NCBI GenBank assembly: GCA_022493055.1
Contig: CP092781.1
Span: forward strand, 2,170,001 to 2,234,000
Length of the DNA: 64,000 nucleotides
From: Staphylococcus roterodami
GTDB taxonomy: Bacteria > Bacillota > Bacilli > Staphylococcales > Staphylococcaceae
Direction: 5' to 3'
In this document: positions 9,767 through 25,391 of the stretch, piece after piece
Numbering within the stretch: the stretch's first letter is position 1
Layout of the letters: the number at the start of each line of letters is the position of its first letter
The notes under the pieces: model-generated
The model's database searches: none
Told to the model about the DNA's origin: nothing
Seen by the model: the letters and a program-made list of their open reading frames with translations, nothing else
Position numbers and translations under genes: made by a program

Positions 9767-9809
9767 AAAAAAAGGGTCGAAGATATGCAATCACACCTTC
9801 GACCCTTTG
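9767..9809 (-). terminator. terminator of the atp operon
   Basis: AAAGGGTCGAAG and CTTCGACCCTTT arms with TTTTTT on the minus strand, just after the atpC stop. Confidence 0.9.
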
Positions 9810-9813
9810 TTTT

Positions 9814-10218
9814 CTATTTTAATTCAGCCACACGCAAACGGTTATTTGCTCTCTCTAAAGCTCTTTCGGCTCTATGAATATCAGTATTGTCGTCATCATT
9901 TTCCAAGTGAGACTCTGCTCTTGCTTTGGCTAATTTGGCTCTTTCAACATCAATTTCTCTTGCAGTTTCTGCAGTTTGAACAATGATTGAAACTTTATGC
10001 TTTCTAACTTCAACAAAGCCATCGCTTACAGCAATGTATTCAGTTCCATCGTGAAATTTCACTTTTACAAAGCCTGTTTTTAAAGCAGCTACAGTTGGAA
10101 TATGTCCACTCATGACACCTATCTCACCCGCTGTTGTTTGCATAACTACGAGTTCAACATTATCACGATCGTAAACAGAACCATTAGGAGTGACAATATC
10201 TAGGTTTAATGTATTCAT
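9814..10218 (-). CDS. atpC: ATP synthase F1 epsilon subunit
   Basis: Part of the central stalk, links gamma to the c-ring and inhibits ATP hydrolysis. 134 aa: an N-terminal beta sandwich (NLDIVTPNGSVYDRDN..., GEIGVMSGHIPTVAALKTG) and a C-terminal helical hairpin (about 90-134: ERAKLAKARAES, RAERALERANNRLRVAELK). Last gene of the operon, 19 bases after atpD. Confidence 0.97.
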   Translation of the reverse strand: MNTLNLDIVTPNGSVYDRDNVELVVMQTTAGEIGVMSGHIPTVAALKTGFVKVKFHDGTEYIAVSDGFVEVRKHKVSIIVQTAETAREIDVERAKLAKARAESHLENDDDNTDIHRAERALERANNRLRVAELK

Positions 10219-10237
10219 TATCCATTCCTCCTAATTG

Positions 10238-12550
<2,313 letters not shown>

Positions 12551-12568
12551 TTATACTAAACTTGTTTA

Positions 12569-14077
<1,509 letters not shown>

Positions 14078-14098
14078 CTATGTCACTCCTCTTTATTA

Positions 14099-14638
14099 TT
14101 AATTAGCTCTTCTAAATTTTCTTTGTAATTGGACAAGATCATTTCTAACACTACCATCTAGTACAGTTGTGCCGACTTTAACTCTAAATCCACCAATTAA
14201 ATCTGGATTAATTTTAGTATCTACAATTACTTTAGATAACTTTGTTTGTTGAGTTACCAGTTTGACAATCTTATCTAACTCTTCTTGACTCAATTCATAT
14301 GTTGACTCAATTGTCGCAAAATCTTGATTATAGTATCTATTATATAAACTTTGGAAAGCTTTAAAAACATCACCAATTAATGAGATATGTCTATTATCAG
14401 CTAACACATACATCATGTTCTTAATATATGGGTTAGTTTCTGTAAACACACCACTTATTAACTCACGACGTTGTTCCGCAGTTTGAGTAGGATTACTATC
14501 AACCATTTTTAATTGCTCAATTTTATCTTTTACTGCTTCGTTAATGACTGTTAATTCTTCATTAATAGTCTCCAAATTATTTGTATCTAATGACACGTCA
14601 AATAATGCTTTAGCATACTTATTAGCTACTTTTACCAT
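14099..14638 (-). CDS. atpH: ATP synthase F1 delta subunit
   Basis: Peripheral-stalk subunit joining F1 alpha to the b dimer. 179 aa: an N-terminal helical domain ([13 protein letters not shown]) and C-terminal [21 protein letters not shown] motif typical of OSCP/delta. The start ATG at 14638 shares a base with the atpF stop. Confidence 0.97.
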   Translation of the reverse strand: MVKVANKYAKALFDVSLDTNNLETINEELTVINEAVKDKIEQLKMVDSNPTQTAEQRRELISGVFTETNPYIKNMMYVLADNRHISLIGDVFKAFQSLYNRYYNQDFATIESTYELSQEELDKIVKLVTQQTKLSKVIVDTKINPDLIGGFRVKVGTTVLDGSVRNDLVQLQRKFRRAN

Positions 14639-15159
14639 TATTTATCGCCTGCCTCTTTTAGATACTTGTCAACCAATGCTTTTTGGTCTTGTTCAGAAAT
14701 TTCTTTTCTAAGTACTTTAGAAGCAATTAACACTGATAGTTCAGATACTTGATTATTAATATCAGCAATGGCACGTTCTTTTTGGCTATTGATTTCACTT
14801 TGAGCTGTTTCAATCATACCGTTTGCGCGTACGTTAGCTTCATGAATAATTTGTTCTTGCTGTTGTCGTGCTTGAACCTTAGCATCTTCTAAAATCTTTT
14901 GAACTTCTTCTTGTGTTTCTTTAAGTTTTTGTTTATTTTCTTCTTCAAGTTTTTGTGCATTTAACTTTGCTTGTTCTGCGTCATCGATATCTCTGTTAAT
15001 ATCTCTTTCACGTTTATCCATTACATCTTTTAATGGACCCCATGCGAACTTTTTAAGTAACGCAAGTAATACGATGAAAGTTAGGACCTGTACAATCACA
15101 GTACCCCACTCAACGCCTCCAGCTGCACCAAGAACGAATAAGTTAGCTGTTTCAGTCAC
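14638..15159 (-). CDS. atpF: ATP synthase Fo b subunit
   Basis: Peripheral stalk. 173 aa with one N-terminal membrane segment (about 16-36: [19 protein letters not shown]), then a long charged coiled coil rich in E, K and Q. Separated from atpE by 197 bases, unusually long within this otherwise tight operon; see the element described there. Confidence 0.97.
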   Translation of the reverse strand: MTETANLFVLGAAGGVEWGTVIVQVLTFIVLLALLKKFAWGPLKDVMDKRERDINRDIDDAEQAKLNAQKLEEENKQKLKETQEEVQKILEDAKVQARQQQEQIIHEANVRANGMIETAQSEINSQKERAIADINNQVSELSVLIASKVLRKEISEQDQKALVDKYLKEAGDK

Positions 15160-15216
15160 GGGTTCATGACACTCCTTTCATTAAAATAATCGCTAGTGTT
15201 ATTTAGAAAAACGAAT

Positions 15217-15344
15217 GAGGTTAGGACCTTCTGAATTCATGCGATAGGTATGTAGTATTTCATATCTTTGCAATTCGATTACTGCACATAGACACTACTT
15301 TAAATACATTTGTATTTGTATCCTATCCGCTTTGTCCCGACCTC
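15217..15344 (-). repeat. GAGG...CCTC element between atpE and atpF
   Basis: The 128-base block is bounded by GAGG and CCTC. On the minus strand it begins GAGGTCGGGACAAAGCGGAT and ends GGTCCTAACCTC, so its ends can pair. The opening bases match the opening of the two 159-bp repeats at 36102-36260 and 39648-39806 (GAGGTCGGGACAAAAGCG); the interior is different. It lies wholly in the intercistronic gap and may fold in the mRNA to set processing or the relative amount of c subunit. Confidence 0.6.
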
Positions 15345-15356
15345 TTTATCTGTTAA

Positions 15357-15572
<216 letters not shown>

Positions 15573-15611
15573 TTAATTTCCTCCTGTGATTGTATATAAT
15601 TATTGAAAATT

Positions 15612-16355
<744 letters not shown>

Positions 16356-16360
16356 TTAAT

Positions 16361-16714
16361 TTATTTGCTCACCTTTAGTAAAGGACGTATGATAACTACA
16401 ACATATGAAATCATTAAACCAATAATGATACCGATTATACTTACATGCGATTTATTAAAGTACCAAATCATACAGGCGATAATTGCAACTAAGTATCGCC
16501 ACATATTTCCGGTCGAAATATGTATAGTGTCTGGCCTTTTAGACTTGGCTAAATAGCTTTCAAATACAAATGTATTGATTGCAGAACCAGTAACACCAAT
16601 GATTAATCCTAAGATAAATGCATGGTGTATAAACAAGTACAATCCTGCCAATATTATGATTATATAAAAATAATATTGAATGAACTGTTTAAAAGTGTTG
16701 TAGAAACGACTCAT
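16361..16714 (-). CDS. atpI: ATP synthase subunit I
   Basis: Small four-helix membrane protein thought to help assemble the c-ring and possibly transport Mg2+. I start it at the ATG at 16714 (117 aa), preceded by GGAGG at good spacing; the frame is open further upstream but crosses the promoter and lacks a site. Hydrophobic segments are near 15-33, 35-50, 72-86 and 90-108. First gene of the atp operon. Confidence 0.9.
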   Translation of the reverse strand: MSRFYNTFKQFIQYYFYIIIILAGLYLFIHHAFILGLIIGVTGSAINTFVFESYLAKSKRPDTIHISTGNMWRYLVAIIACMIWYFNKSHVSIIGIIIGLMISYVVVIIRPLLKVSK

Positions 16715-16774
16715 TTTATATGCCTCCGTGTGACTGATATCAATCATGAAAACCGTTCCACTCATACAAATTAA

Positions 16775-16803
16775 ATGATAATATAGGCGATTTGTGGTGT
16801 CAA
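16775..16803 (-). promoter_or_regulatory. atp operon promoter
   Basis: TTGACA (16798-16803 complement), a 17-base spacer, and TATCAT (16775-16780 complement) fit a housekeeping sigma-A promoter about 60 bases upstream of atpI. Confidence 0.7.
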
Positions 16804-16876
16804 TTCTATTCAAATTGTTGTAAAAAAATAAGCATAGCCGGGCACAATTTAGACACATTTTGTCATAAAGTCTCTT

Positions 16877-18007
16877 TTAATTGAAATCGCTTGGTTTTTC
16901 AGTGATTAAATTCAAATAATACTTAATATGATTTACTATTCTTTCTGAAGCAAATCCATCACCATATGGATTATGTGCTTCTGACATTTGATGATACATT
17001 CTATTATCATTAATCAATTGTTTTGTAGCTTGATATACATCTTCTTCATTCGTACCAACTACTTTTAATGTACCAGCTTCAACACCTTCAGGACGCTCTG
17101 TAACGTTACGTAATACTAGGACAGGCTTGTTGAATGATGGCGCCTCTTCTTGTATACCACCCGAGTCTGTTAAAATAAAATATGCTTGTTTAGCAAAATT
17201 GTGAAAGTCTAATACATCTAATGGCTCAATTAATTCAATTCTTTCATGGTTTCCTAAAATCTTTTGCGCCACTTTACGAACTTGCGGATTTTTATGCATT
17301 GGATACACTAATGCTAAATCTGTATTTTCATCTACTAAACGTTTAACCGCTTTAAAAATGTTTTCCATTGGTATCCCAATATTTTCACGACGATGTGCTG
17401 TCATAAGAATAAATTTTTTATCGCGGTATTGATCGATAATATTTGATTTATAATCTTCATCAACTGTGTATTTCATAGCGTCAATTGCTGTATTACCAGT
17501 GACAACAACACTTTCTGACTTTTTGCCTTCATTTAATAAGTGTCTTGCTGCATTTTTAGTTGGTGCAAAATGCAAATCAGCTATAACTCCGACTAGTTGT
17601 CTATTTATTTCCTCTGGAAAAGGTGAATATTTGTCATAGCTTCTTAAACCTGCTTCTACATGTCCAACTGGCACTTGATTATAAAATGCTGCCAATCCAC
17701 CTGCAAATGTAGTCATCGTATCACCATGAACAAGTACCATATCTGGCTTTTCTAAGTGGATGACTTGTTCTAATTGAGTAATCGATTTTGAAGTAATTTC
17801 AGAAAGTGTCTGTCCTGATTTCATAATATTCAAATCGTATTTTGGTTTGATTTCAAAAGTTTTTAATACTGAATCAAGCATTTCTCTATGCTGTGCTGTA
17901 ACTACAACTATTGGCTCTAGCATGTCATCTTTTTCCAAAGCTTTAACTAAAGGAGCCATCTTTATGGCTTCGGGTCTTGTTCCAAATACGGTCATAATCT
18001 TTTTCAT
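16877..18007 (-). CDS. mnaA: UDP-N-acetylglucosamine 2-epimerase (non-hydrolysing)
   Basis: Interconverts UDP-GlcNAc and UDP-ManNAc, supplying ManNAc for wall teichoic acid linkage units. GT-B fold, 376 aa from the ATG at 18007; a TTG one codon earlier is also possible. Motifs: GTRPEAIKMAPLV, VHGDTMTTFAGGLAAFY, GHVEAGLRSYDKYSPFPEE, LTAHRREN-like MTAHRRENIG, and ILTDSGGIQEEAPS. Next to upp and atpI as in S. aureus. Confidence 0.95.
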   Translation of the reverse strand: MKKIMTVFGTRPEAIKMAPLVKALEKDDMLEPIVVVTAQHREMLDSVLKTFEIKPKYDLNIMKSGQTLSEITSKSITQLEQVIHLEKPDMVLVHGDTMTTFAGGLAAFYNQVPVGHVEAGLRSYDKYSPFPEEINRQLVGVIADLHFAPTKNAARHLLNEGKKSESVVVTGNTAIDAMKYTVDEDYKSNIIDQYRDKKFILMTAHRRENIGIPMENIFKAVKRLVDENTDLALVYPMHKNPQVRKVAQKILGNHERIELIEPLDVLDFHNFAKQAYFILTDSGGIQEEAPSFNKPVLVLRNVTERPEGVEAGTLKVVGTNEEDVYQATKQLINDNRMYHQMSEAHNPYGDGFASERIVNHIKYYLNLITEKPSDFN

Positions 18008-18030
18008 CAAACTACTTATCTCCGATTCTT

Positions 18031-18687
<657 letters not shown>

Positions 18688-19926
18688 TTATTGATATAGA
18701 GGATATTCAGCTGTTAATTTCGCAACGCGTTCTTTAGCTTGTTGCAATTTTTCTTCATCTTTACTATTTTTCAAAGCTAAACTGATGATTTTCGCAACTT
18801 CCTCAAACGCTTTTTCATCGAAACCACGCGTTGTTGCAGCAGGTGTACCTAAACGTATACCACTCGTTACAAAAGGTTTTTCTTGATCAAACGGAATGGT
18901 ATTTTTGTTACATGTGATACCAACTGAATCTAATGTTTCTTCAGCTTCTTTACCAGTAAGTCCTATAGATCCTTTTACATCAACAGCTACTAAATGATTA
19001 TCTGTACCACCAGAAACAATTCTAAATCCTTCTTTAATCAAAGTTTCAGCAAGGACTTTTGCATTTTTAATCACTTGCTCTTGATATGTTTTAAAATTAT
19101 TATCTAGTGCTTCACCAAATGCAACTGCTTTTGCTGCAATAACATGTTCAAGAGGTCCACCTTGAATACCAGGGAAGATTGTTTTATCTATGTCTTTTTT
19201 ATATTCTTCCTTACATAAAATCATACCACCACGTGGTCCACGTAATGTTTTATGTGTTGTAGTTGTTACAAAATCGGCATATTCTACTGGATTCGGATGC
19301 AACCCTGCCGCTACTAAACCTGCGATATGTGCCATGTCTACCATTAACTTAGCGTTTACTTCATCTGCAATTTCTTTGAACTTTTTAAAATCAATTGTTC
19401 TTGAATAAGCTGATGCACCAGCTACGATAAGTTTAGGCTTATGTTTCAGTGCTAATTTACGAACTTCATCATAATTGATAAGTTCAGTATCTTTATCCAC
19501 ACCGTATTCAACAAAATTGTAGAATTTTCCACTAAAGTTTACTGGAGCACCGTGTGTTAAATGACCACCATGGCTTAAATTCATACCTAAAACTGTGTCT
19601 CCCATTTCTAGAGCAACAAGGTACACTGCCATATTCGCTTGTGATCCTGAATGTGGTTGAACATTTACATGTTCAGCTCCAAATAGTGCTTTGGCACGAT
19701 CGATAGCAATAGTTTCAGTAACATCTACAAACTCACAACCACCATAATATCGGCGTCCTGGATAGCCTTCAGCATATTTATTAGTTAAGACTGAACCTTG
19801 TGCTTCCATAACTGCTTCCGATACAAAATTTTCTGATGCTATTAACTCAATGTTGCTATTTTGTCTCTGAAATTCTCTCTCGATTGCTTCTGCGATAACT
19901 TTATCCTGTTTGGTGATATAAGACAT
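18688..19926 (-). CDS. glyA: serine hydroxymethyltransferase
   Basis: PLP enzyme interconverting serine and glycine while charging tetrahydrofolate with one carbon. 412 aa; the PLP lysine is Lys226 in [14 protein letters not shown]; conserved [13 protein letters not shown] and HSGSQAN motifs are present. Upstream of upp in the same direction. Confidence 0.98.
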   Translation of the reverse strand: MSYITKQDKVIAEAIEREFQRQNSNIELIASENFVSEAVMEAQGSVLTNKYAEGYPGRRYYGGCEFVDVTETIAIDRAKALFGAEHVNVQPHSGSQANMAVYLVALEMGDTVLGMNLSHGGHLTHGAPVNFSGKFYNFVEYGVDKDTELINYDEVRKLALKHKPKLIVAGASAYSRTIDFKKFKEIADEVNAKLMVDMAHIAGLVAAGLHPNPVEYADFVTTTTHKTLRGPRGGMILCKEEYKKDIDKTIFPGIQGGPLEHVIAAKAVAFGEALDNNFKTYQEQVIKNAKVLAETLIKEGFRIVSGGTDNHLVAVDVKGSIGLTGKEAEETLDSVGITCNKNTIPFDQEKPFVTSGIRLGTPAATTRGFDEKAFEEVAKIISLALKNSKDEEKLQQAKERVAKLTAEYPLYQ

Positions 19927-19952
19927 ATAATCTCCCCTTCTTTCAAAAAAAC

Positions 19953-20477
19953 TTATTGGTATTTAGCACGTTCGCCACCAATCTTTTTCGGCCTTGATGT
20001 TGCAATAGTCACTAATGCTTGCCCCACTTGTTTCACTGATGTTCTAACTGGTACGCAAACATGTTTGATATGCATGCCTATCAATGTTTGACCAATATCA
20101 ATACCACATGGCACAGTAATATACTCGACCACGATTGGATCCTTCATATGCTGATATGCGTATGTCGCTAAACTACCACCAGCATGTACATCTGGAACAA
20201 CGGAAACTTCTTCCATTGTTAATGGATTAAAATGAGATCTTTCTATTGTTATAGCTCTATTTATATGTTCACATCCTTGAAACGCGAAAGAAACGCCTGT
20301 CTCTTTACTCACAACATCCAATGCGTTAAAAATAGATTCTGCTACGTCCATTGAACCAACTGTTCCTATTCTTTCACCAATAACTTCAGAAGTTGAACAT
20401 CCAATTAAACAAATGTCTCCCTTTTTGAAAAAAGACATTTCTTTTAATTCGTCTAGTAACATTGTCAAATCTTTCAT
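19953..20477 (-). CDS. UPF0340/TIGR01440 family protein (YwlG-like)
   Basis: Conserved protein of unknown function, 174 aa from the ATG at 20477; the frame extends 14 codons further but AGGGTGGG lies just before this ATG. Recognisable family segments: [56 protein letters not shown]. Several conserved Cys and His residues could bind metal. Always near glyA and the YwlE phosphatase in Bacillus and Staphylococcus. Confidence 0.85.
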   Translation of the reverse strand: MKDLTMLLDELKEMSFFKKGDICLIGCSTSEVIGERIGTVGSMDVAESIFNALDVVSKETGVSFAFQGCEHINRAITIERSHFNPLTMEEVSVVPDVHAGGSLATYAYQHMKDPIVVEYITVPCGIDIGQTLIGMHIKHVCVPVRTSVKQVGQALVTIATSRPKKIGGERAKYQ

Positions 20478-20584
20478 AAAAACCCACCCTTCCGTAAAAA
20501 TAAAAAAGGAATATAGCAAAGTGCTACACTCCTCTATTATAACTTATTTAACTGTTAACATATACTAATTATACAGAATTCCTT

Positions 20585-21004
20585 TTAGCAAATATTTTCT
20601 TTTAATTTTAAAATTAACTTTGTAAGTTCATCATATGTGTATTGATAAATTTCTCTTGAACCACCATATGGATCCACAACTTCACCAACTTCTTCAACAT
20701 ATTCATGCAAAGTATATACATTGTCTTGAAATCCATATTGCGTGAAAATCACTTCTTTATGCGAACGTGACATAGTCAAAATAATATCTGCTTTTAAATC
20801 TTGTTCACTAAATTGTTGTGATAAAGTTGGTTCTACTAAATTGTACTCATGTATGATATCTATAACATGACGGGCGACTTCTTGATTATCCAAAGCGAAT
20901 AATCCTCGAGATTCAAAGTGCTCATTTGGCATAATTTCTTTTGCAATACTTTCAGCTAGAGGACTACGACATGTATTTCCTGTGCAGACAAATATAATAT
21001 TCAT
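20585..21004 (-). CDS. ptpB: low-molecular-weight protein phosphatase (PtpB/YwlE type)
   Basis: LMW phosphatase fold, 139 aa, signature CTGNTCRSP near the N terminus and the general-acid DPYGGS loop near the C terminus. The Thr after the first signature Gly-Asn matches the YwlE subgroup, in which it favours phospho-arginine over phospho-tyrosine, so an arginine phosphatase opposing McsB is likely. I choose ATG 21004 because it overlaps the tsaC stop (ATGA) and has AAAGGATG at good spacing; ATG 21013 lies inside that site. Sequence differs clearly from S. aureus PtpB as I remember it. Confidence 0.85.
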   Translation of the reverse strand: MNIIFVCTGNTCRSPLAESIAKEIMPNEHFESRGLFALDNQEVARHVIDIIHEYNLVEPTLSQQFSEQDLKADIILTMSRSHKEVIFTQYGFQDNVYTLHEYVEEVGEVVDPYGGSREIYQYTYDELTKLILKLKENIC

Positions 21005-22047
21005 AGTTCGCATCCTTTAATAAAACGATTTCCTGCTGCTTTTATCATACGATTCATTATTGCCTCACTCTGATCATTTAAATCAAATCCATAAATATAA
21101 GCTTGTTTGATTGAATCATTTTCATCTAATGAATGTAACACTTCATATAGATTATGATTAGCTTGTTTAATATCTTTTTCATCTTGGCATAAATAAATAA
21201 CATGTGCTTTGTTAGGTATAAAGTGACCTTTAGATTTAGGGACTATAAAAGTTATAGACGACCAATCTTCTTCATCATTACCAATATTGCTGTTAAGTTC
21301 AGTAATAATCGTTAACGGTGTATTAGGTGCATAATGTTTATATTTCATGCCCGGTGCAATTGGCTTTTCAGTATCATTGTAATCAGCATGACTGACACTA
21401 TTTGGAATTATTTCTGTAATCATTGATGCTGTAATAGAACCAGGTCTGGCAATTTTATAAGGAAAAGATGTGCAATCTAATACTGTACTTTCTAATCCTT
21501 CTTCACTTTGTTCTGCTTGCACAATGCCATCAATACGTCCATTCAAATCATGAAAAACATGTTTAAATGTTGTTGGTGAAGGTCTACCACTTAAATTTGC
21601 ACTTGGCGCAGCTAACGGTTCATTTATAATTTGTAATAATTGTCTTCCAACAGAATGACTCGGCATCCTAACTGCTACTGATGATAATCCACCCGAAACT
21701 TTTGAACATAAATAACCTTTCTTTAATGGTAATATAAATGAAATCGGCCCAGGCCAAAATGCATTCATTAATTTCTCTATACGTTCATCTATAGCATATG
21801 TAAAATCTTCTAATTGATCTTTACTGTGTATATGAATAATAAGTGGGTTATCAGACGGGCGTCCTTTAGCTTCATATATTTTAGTTACAGCTTGTTCATC
21901 TTTCGCATTTGCTGCAAGCCCATAAACTGTTTCGGTTGGCAATCCAATTAATCCACCATTTAATACTATGTCTTTTATTTCATTAATTTTAGGATATTGC
22001 TGTAAATCTTCATTATATTCTCTAACATCCCAAATTTTAGTATCCAC
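21001..22047 (-). CDS. tsaC: L-threonylcarbamoyladenylate synthase (Sua5/TsaC)
   Basis: Makes threonylcarbamoyl-AMP for the t6A37 modification of tRNA. Start at GTG 22047 (348 aa) with AAAGGTG upstream; longer frames to 22098 have no site. An N-terminal YrdC domain ([44 protein letters not shown]) is followed by a C-terminal Sua5 domain from about 230, so it is the long Sua5 form rather than short TsaC. Confidence 0.92.
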   Translation of the reverse strand: MDTKIWDVREYNEDLQQYPKINEIKDIVLNGGLIGLPTETVYGLAANAKDEQAVTKIYEAKGRPSDNPLIIHIHSKDQLEDFTYAIDERIEKLMNAFWPGPISFILPLKKGYLCSKVSGGLSSVAVRMPSHSVGRQLLQIINEPLAAPSANLSGRPSPTTFKHVFHDLNGRIDGIVQAEQSEEGLESTVLDCTSFPYKIARPGSITASMITEIIPNSVSHADYNDTEKPIAPGMKYKHYAPNTPLTIITELNSNIGNDEEDWSSITFIVPKSKGHFIPNKAHVIYLCQDEKDIKQANHNLYEVLHSLDENDSIKQAYIYGFDLNDQSEAIMNRMIKAAGNRFIKGCEL

Positions 22048-22130
22048 CTTAATCACACCTTTCTTATTTATCATAATACAAAGCAAAAAGCTATGCACTT
22101 AACTATACATCGTAAGCGCATAACTTTTAA

Positions 22131-22967
22131 TCACCATATAAATGAAACGATTCTGTCTTGACCGTTTATATCTTTAATAATATCAATATTTTTATCCGGA
22201 TATTTTTTCGAAATAAGTTCTTTGAGTGTCTCTCCTTGATTGTACCCAATTTCAAACACTATTGGGCTTCTAGGTTCAATGACGTATGGTAAATCTTCAA
22301 TGATTGATTCATAAATCGCATATCCATGATTATCAGCAAATAAAGCTTGATGCGGTTCAAACTTTGTCACTGTTCGTGACATCGAATCCATATCCTTTTC
22401 GTCAATATATGGAGGATTTGAAATTAAACCATTTAACTTAATACCTTTCTTTATCAACGGCTTCAATGCATTTCCCATTAAAAATTGAATGTGTGTTTGA
22501 TTTTTCTCTGCATTAACACGCGCAATATTAAGCGCATCAAGAGAAATATCAGTGGCGATAACATTTAAGTCTGGCTTTTCACATTTCAATGTAACCGCGA
22601 GCACTCCACTTCCTGTTCCGATATCAGCAATTGTTGCACCATCTTTCAATTGTTGTAAAAAATGCAACATAACTTCTTCAGTTTCAGGTCTTGGTATTAG
22701 ACAATTTGTATTTACTTCAAAAGTTCTTCCAAAAAACGAAGCAAAGCCTACAATATACTGAACTGGCTCTCCTAAAAGCATTCGTTGAAGAGCTAAATCA
22801 AATTTCATAATCATTGCTTTAGGCATTTCTTCATGCATGTGTACAACAAAGTCAGTACGTGTCCATCGAAATACATCTAACATTAGCCATTCTGCTCGTG
22901 TTTGTTCAAATCCTTTTTTCTGCGCTAATTGAATTGCTTCATCTAACTTCTCTTTATAATTCACCAT
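22131..22967 (-). CDS. prmC: peptide chain release factor N5-glutamine methyltransferase
   Basis: Methylates the Gln of the GGQ motif in release factors. 278 aa; SAM-binding [14 protein letters not shown] and catalytic NPPY in [12 protein letters not shown]. It overlaps the end of prfA by 14 bases, so enzyme and substrate are translationally linked. Confidence 0.96.
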   Translation of the reverse strand: MVNYKEKLDEAIQLAQKKGFEQTRAEWLMLDVFRWTRTDFVVHMHEEMPKAMIMKFDLALQRMLLGEPVQYIVGFASFFGRTFEVNTNCLIPRPETEEVMLHFLQQLKDGATIADIGTGSGVLAVTLKCEKPDLNVIATDISLDALNIARVNAEKNQTHIQFLMGNALKPLIKKGIKLNGLISNPPYIDEKDMDSMSRTVTKFEPHQALFADNHGYAIYESIIEDLPYVIEPRSPIVFEIGYNQGETLKELISKKYPDKNIDIIKDINGQDRIVSFIW

Positions 22968-24030
22968 TGTTAAGTTCTTTCAATTTATCTGTTTGCTCTG
23001 ATAAAGTCAGTGCATCAATAATTTCTTCTAAATGACCTTCCATTATTTGGCCAAGTTTTTGAAGCGTAAGTCCGATACGATGGTCTGTTACACGGCTTTG
23101 CGGATAGTTGTATGTTCTAATACGCTCTGAACGATCTCCAGTACCAACTGCCGATTTACGTTGAGAAGCATATTTTTGTTGTTCTTCTTGAACTTTCATA
23201 TCATATAGACGTGCTTTCAACACTTTCATCGCTTTTTCACGGTTTTGAATTTGAGATTTCTCAGAAGATGTCGCGATTACGCCTGTTGGCAAATGGGTAA
23301 TACGTACTGCAGAGTCAGTTGTATTGACGTGCTGACCACCCGCACCACTTGAACGATACGTATCTATTTTTAAATCTTCATTGCGAATTTCGATTTCTAC
23401 ATCTTCAACTTCAGGTAAAACTGCAACTGTTGCTGTTGAAGTATGAATACGCCCGCCTGATTCAGTTTCTGGAACACGTTGAACACGGTGTGCACCATTT
23501 TCAAATTTCAATTTACTGTATGCACCATTACCGGATACTGAGAAACTAATTTCCTTATAACCACCATGGTCACTTTCAGATGCTTCCACTATTTCAGTTT
23601 TAAATCCTTGTGATTCAGCATACTTTGAATACATACGCATTAAATCACCTGCGAAAATAGCCGCTTCATCTCCACCTGCTGCAGCTCTAATTTCGACGAT
23701 AACATCTTTTTCGTCATTAGGATCTTTTGGAATCAACAATATTTTAAGCTCTTCTTCAAGATTAGGCAGTTCCGCTTTAATACCACTGCTTTCCTCTTTT
23801 AACATTTCGATTTCTTCTTTATCTTCTGTTTCATTTAATAATTCTTCTATATCAGTCAATTCTTCTTTTTTAGATTTATAATTTCTATAAACATCTACAG
23901 TTTTTTGCAAATCCGCTTGTTCTTTAGAATATTTACGTAATTTATCTGAATCATTTACTACATCTGGATCGCTTAACAATTCATTAAGTTGTTCGTATCT
24001 TTCTTCTACAATATCTAATTGATCAAACAC
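22954..24030 (-). CDS. prfA: peptide chain release factor 1
   Basis: Recognises UAA/UAG and triggers peptide release. 358 aa with the anticodon-like PET tripeptide (187-189) and the catalytic GGQ (231-233). Starts directly after tdk (its ATG begins one base from the tdk stop). Confidence 0.98.
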   Translation of the reverse strand: MFDQLDIVEERYEQLNELLSDPDVVNDSDKLRKYSKEQADLQKTVDVYRNYKSKKEELTDIEELLNETEDKEEIEMLKEESSGIKAELPNLEEELKILLIPKDPNDEKDVIVEIRAAAGGDEAAIFAGDLMRMYSKYAESQGFKTEIVEASESDHGGYKEISFSVSGNGAYSKLKFENGAHRVQRVPETESGGRIHTSTATVAVLPEVEDVEIEIRNEDLKIDTYRSSGAGGQHVNTTDSAVRITHLPTGVIATSSEKSQIQNREKAMKVLKARLYDMKVQEEQQKYASQRKSAVGTGDRSERIRTYNYPQSRVTDHRIGLTLQKLGQIMEGHLEEIIDALTLSEQTDKLKELNNGEL

Positions 24031-24630
24031 TTATAATTCCTCCTTATTATTGTCACTTGGTGCTACGATATGGTGCGCACGACAACGTGGTTCATAACTT
24101 TCATTGGCACCCACTAAAATAATCGGGTCGTCAATTTTTGCTGGTTTACCATCTATTAATCGTTGTGTTCTACTAGATGAAGAACCACAAACAGCACATA
24201 CTGCTTGAAGTTTCGTTACTTGTTCACTGACAGCCATCAATTTAGGCATTGGTTCGAACGGTTCGCCCCTAAAATCCATATCCAATCCAGCAACAATAAC
24301 ACGGTGTCCATCAGATGATAATTTTTCTGCAATACTAACAATTTCATCATCGAAAAATTGCACTTCGTCTATTCCTATAACATCAACATTTGATAAGTCA
24401 TGCATCATAATTTCTCGTGCTGTAGAAATATTAATCGCTTCAATGGCATTACCATTATGAGATACGACTTTTTCTTTATGATATCGATCATCAATCGCCG
24501 GTTTAAATACAACGACTTTTTGTTTAGCGTATATTCCCCTTCTTAATCGTCTTATCAGTTCTTCGGATTTACCGCTAAACATACTACCTGTAATACATTC
24601 TATCCAACCGGAATGGTAAGTTTCATACAT
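24031..24630 (-). CDS. tdk: thymidine kinase
   Basis: Phosphorylates thymidine in salvage. Type II TK, 199 aa from the ATG at 24630 (AAAGGTGG eight bases upstream); P-loop [20 protein letters not shown], the lasso region, and a zinc finger with CAVCGS and the later RCRAHH. First gene of tdk-prfA-prmC-tsaC-ptpB. Confidence 0.97.
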   Translation of the reverse strand: MYETYHSGWIECITGSMFSGKSEELIRRLRRGIYAKQKVVVFKPAIDDRYHKEKVVSHNGNAIEAINISTAREIMMHDLSNVDVIGIDEVQFFDDEIVSIAEKLSSDGHRVIVAGLDMDFRGEPFEPMPKLMAVSEQVTKLQAVCAVCGSSSSRTQRLIDGKPAKIDDPIILVGANESYEPRCRAHHIVAPSDNNKEEL

Positions 24631-24651
24631 TGAGAGTTCCACCTTTTTCAA

Positions 24652-24960
24652 AACATAATCGCTTTATTATATCATATTTCAATTATTCATAAATGTCTTT
24701 TTCATAATTATATCGATAATGTGTATCATTAAAATATTGTTAAATAAGATATTCCTATCGTTGAGGAATGAATTTATTTCAAGTTAGTATTATCGTTTGA
24801 GTCTATGTTCAAATAAACCACTTTTAATAAACAATAAAATATATATATATATCATTTCATTCGTGATTGTCATATCTTCAACGAAACACAATTATATTTA
24901 TATTTTCAACGCAAAGTAAAAACACTTAACTAACTCATTAAATTGATAAACACTATAAAC
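24652..24960. other. AT-rich intergenic stretch
   Basis: About 310 bases between tdk and the rpmE2 terminator, including a TATATATATATAT run near 24841. I see no gene or clear RNA structure; it should hold the tdk promoter. Confidence 0.5.
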
Positions 24961-24962
24961 AT

Positions 24963-25006
24963 AAAAAAAACCGCCTACATATCCATAATTGGATGTAGAC
25001 AGTTTA
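24963..25006 (-). terminator. terminator of rpmE2
   Basis: CTGTCTACATCC and GGATATGTAGGCGG arms with a run of T on the minus strand, just after the gene. Confidence 0.85.
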
Positions 25007-25018
25007 ACTATCGTTATA

Positions 25019-25273
25019 TTAGTCGTTTGATTTAAGACCAAACTTTTTGTTGAAACGTTCCACACGTCCATCCGCAGCAGCGAATTTTTGACGTCCTGTG
25101 TAGAATGGGTGTGAATCAGATGAAATATCTAAACGAATAACTGGGTATTCTTTTCCATCTTCCCACTCCATCATTTCTGAAGTTGTTTTTGTAGAACCGC
25201 TTAAGAATTTGAAGTTTGTTGTAGTATCTAAAAAGATTACTTGATGATACTCAGGATGAATTCCTTGTTTCAT
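25019..25273 (-). CDS. rpmE2: 50S ribosomal protein L31 type B
   Basis: 84 aa ribosomal protein. The CxxC zinc ligands of type A L31 are absent, which defines the zinc-independent type [11 protein letters not shown] and the basic tail are conserved. No type A copy is in the window. It lies between tdk and rho as in S. aureus. Confidence 0.95.
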   Translation of the reverse strand: MKQGIHPEYHQVIFLDTTTNFKFLSGSTKTTSEMMEWEDGKEYPVIRLDISSDSHPFYTGRQKFAAADGRVERFNKKFGLKSND

Positions 25274-25391
25274 TATTTTCAGCTCCTTTGCCCTGAACCA
25301 TCTGGAACAGAGTTATTTGTGAGTTTTTACCCAATACTGTGTAATTATAAAGGTAATTAATATAAAACGCAAGTCCCTGTTGTGATGTTTA

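Noticed and set aside
9641..9986. Plus-strand frames between DUF1146 and atpC
   Set aside because: They cross the atp terminator and the atpC coding region; no ribosome binding site.
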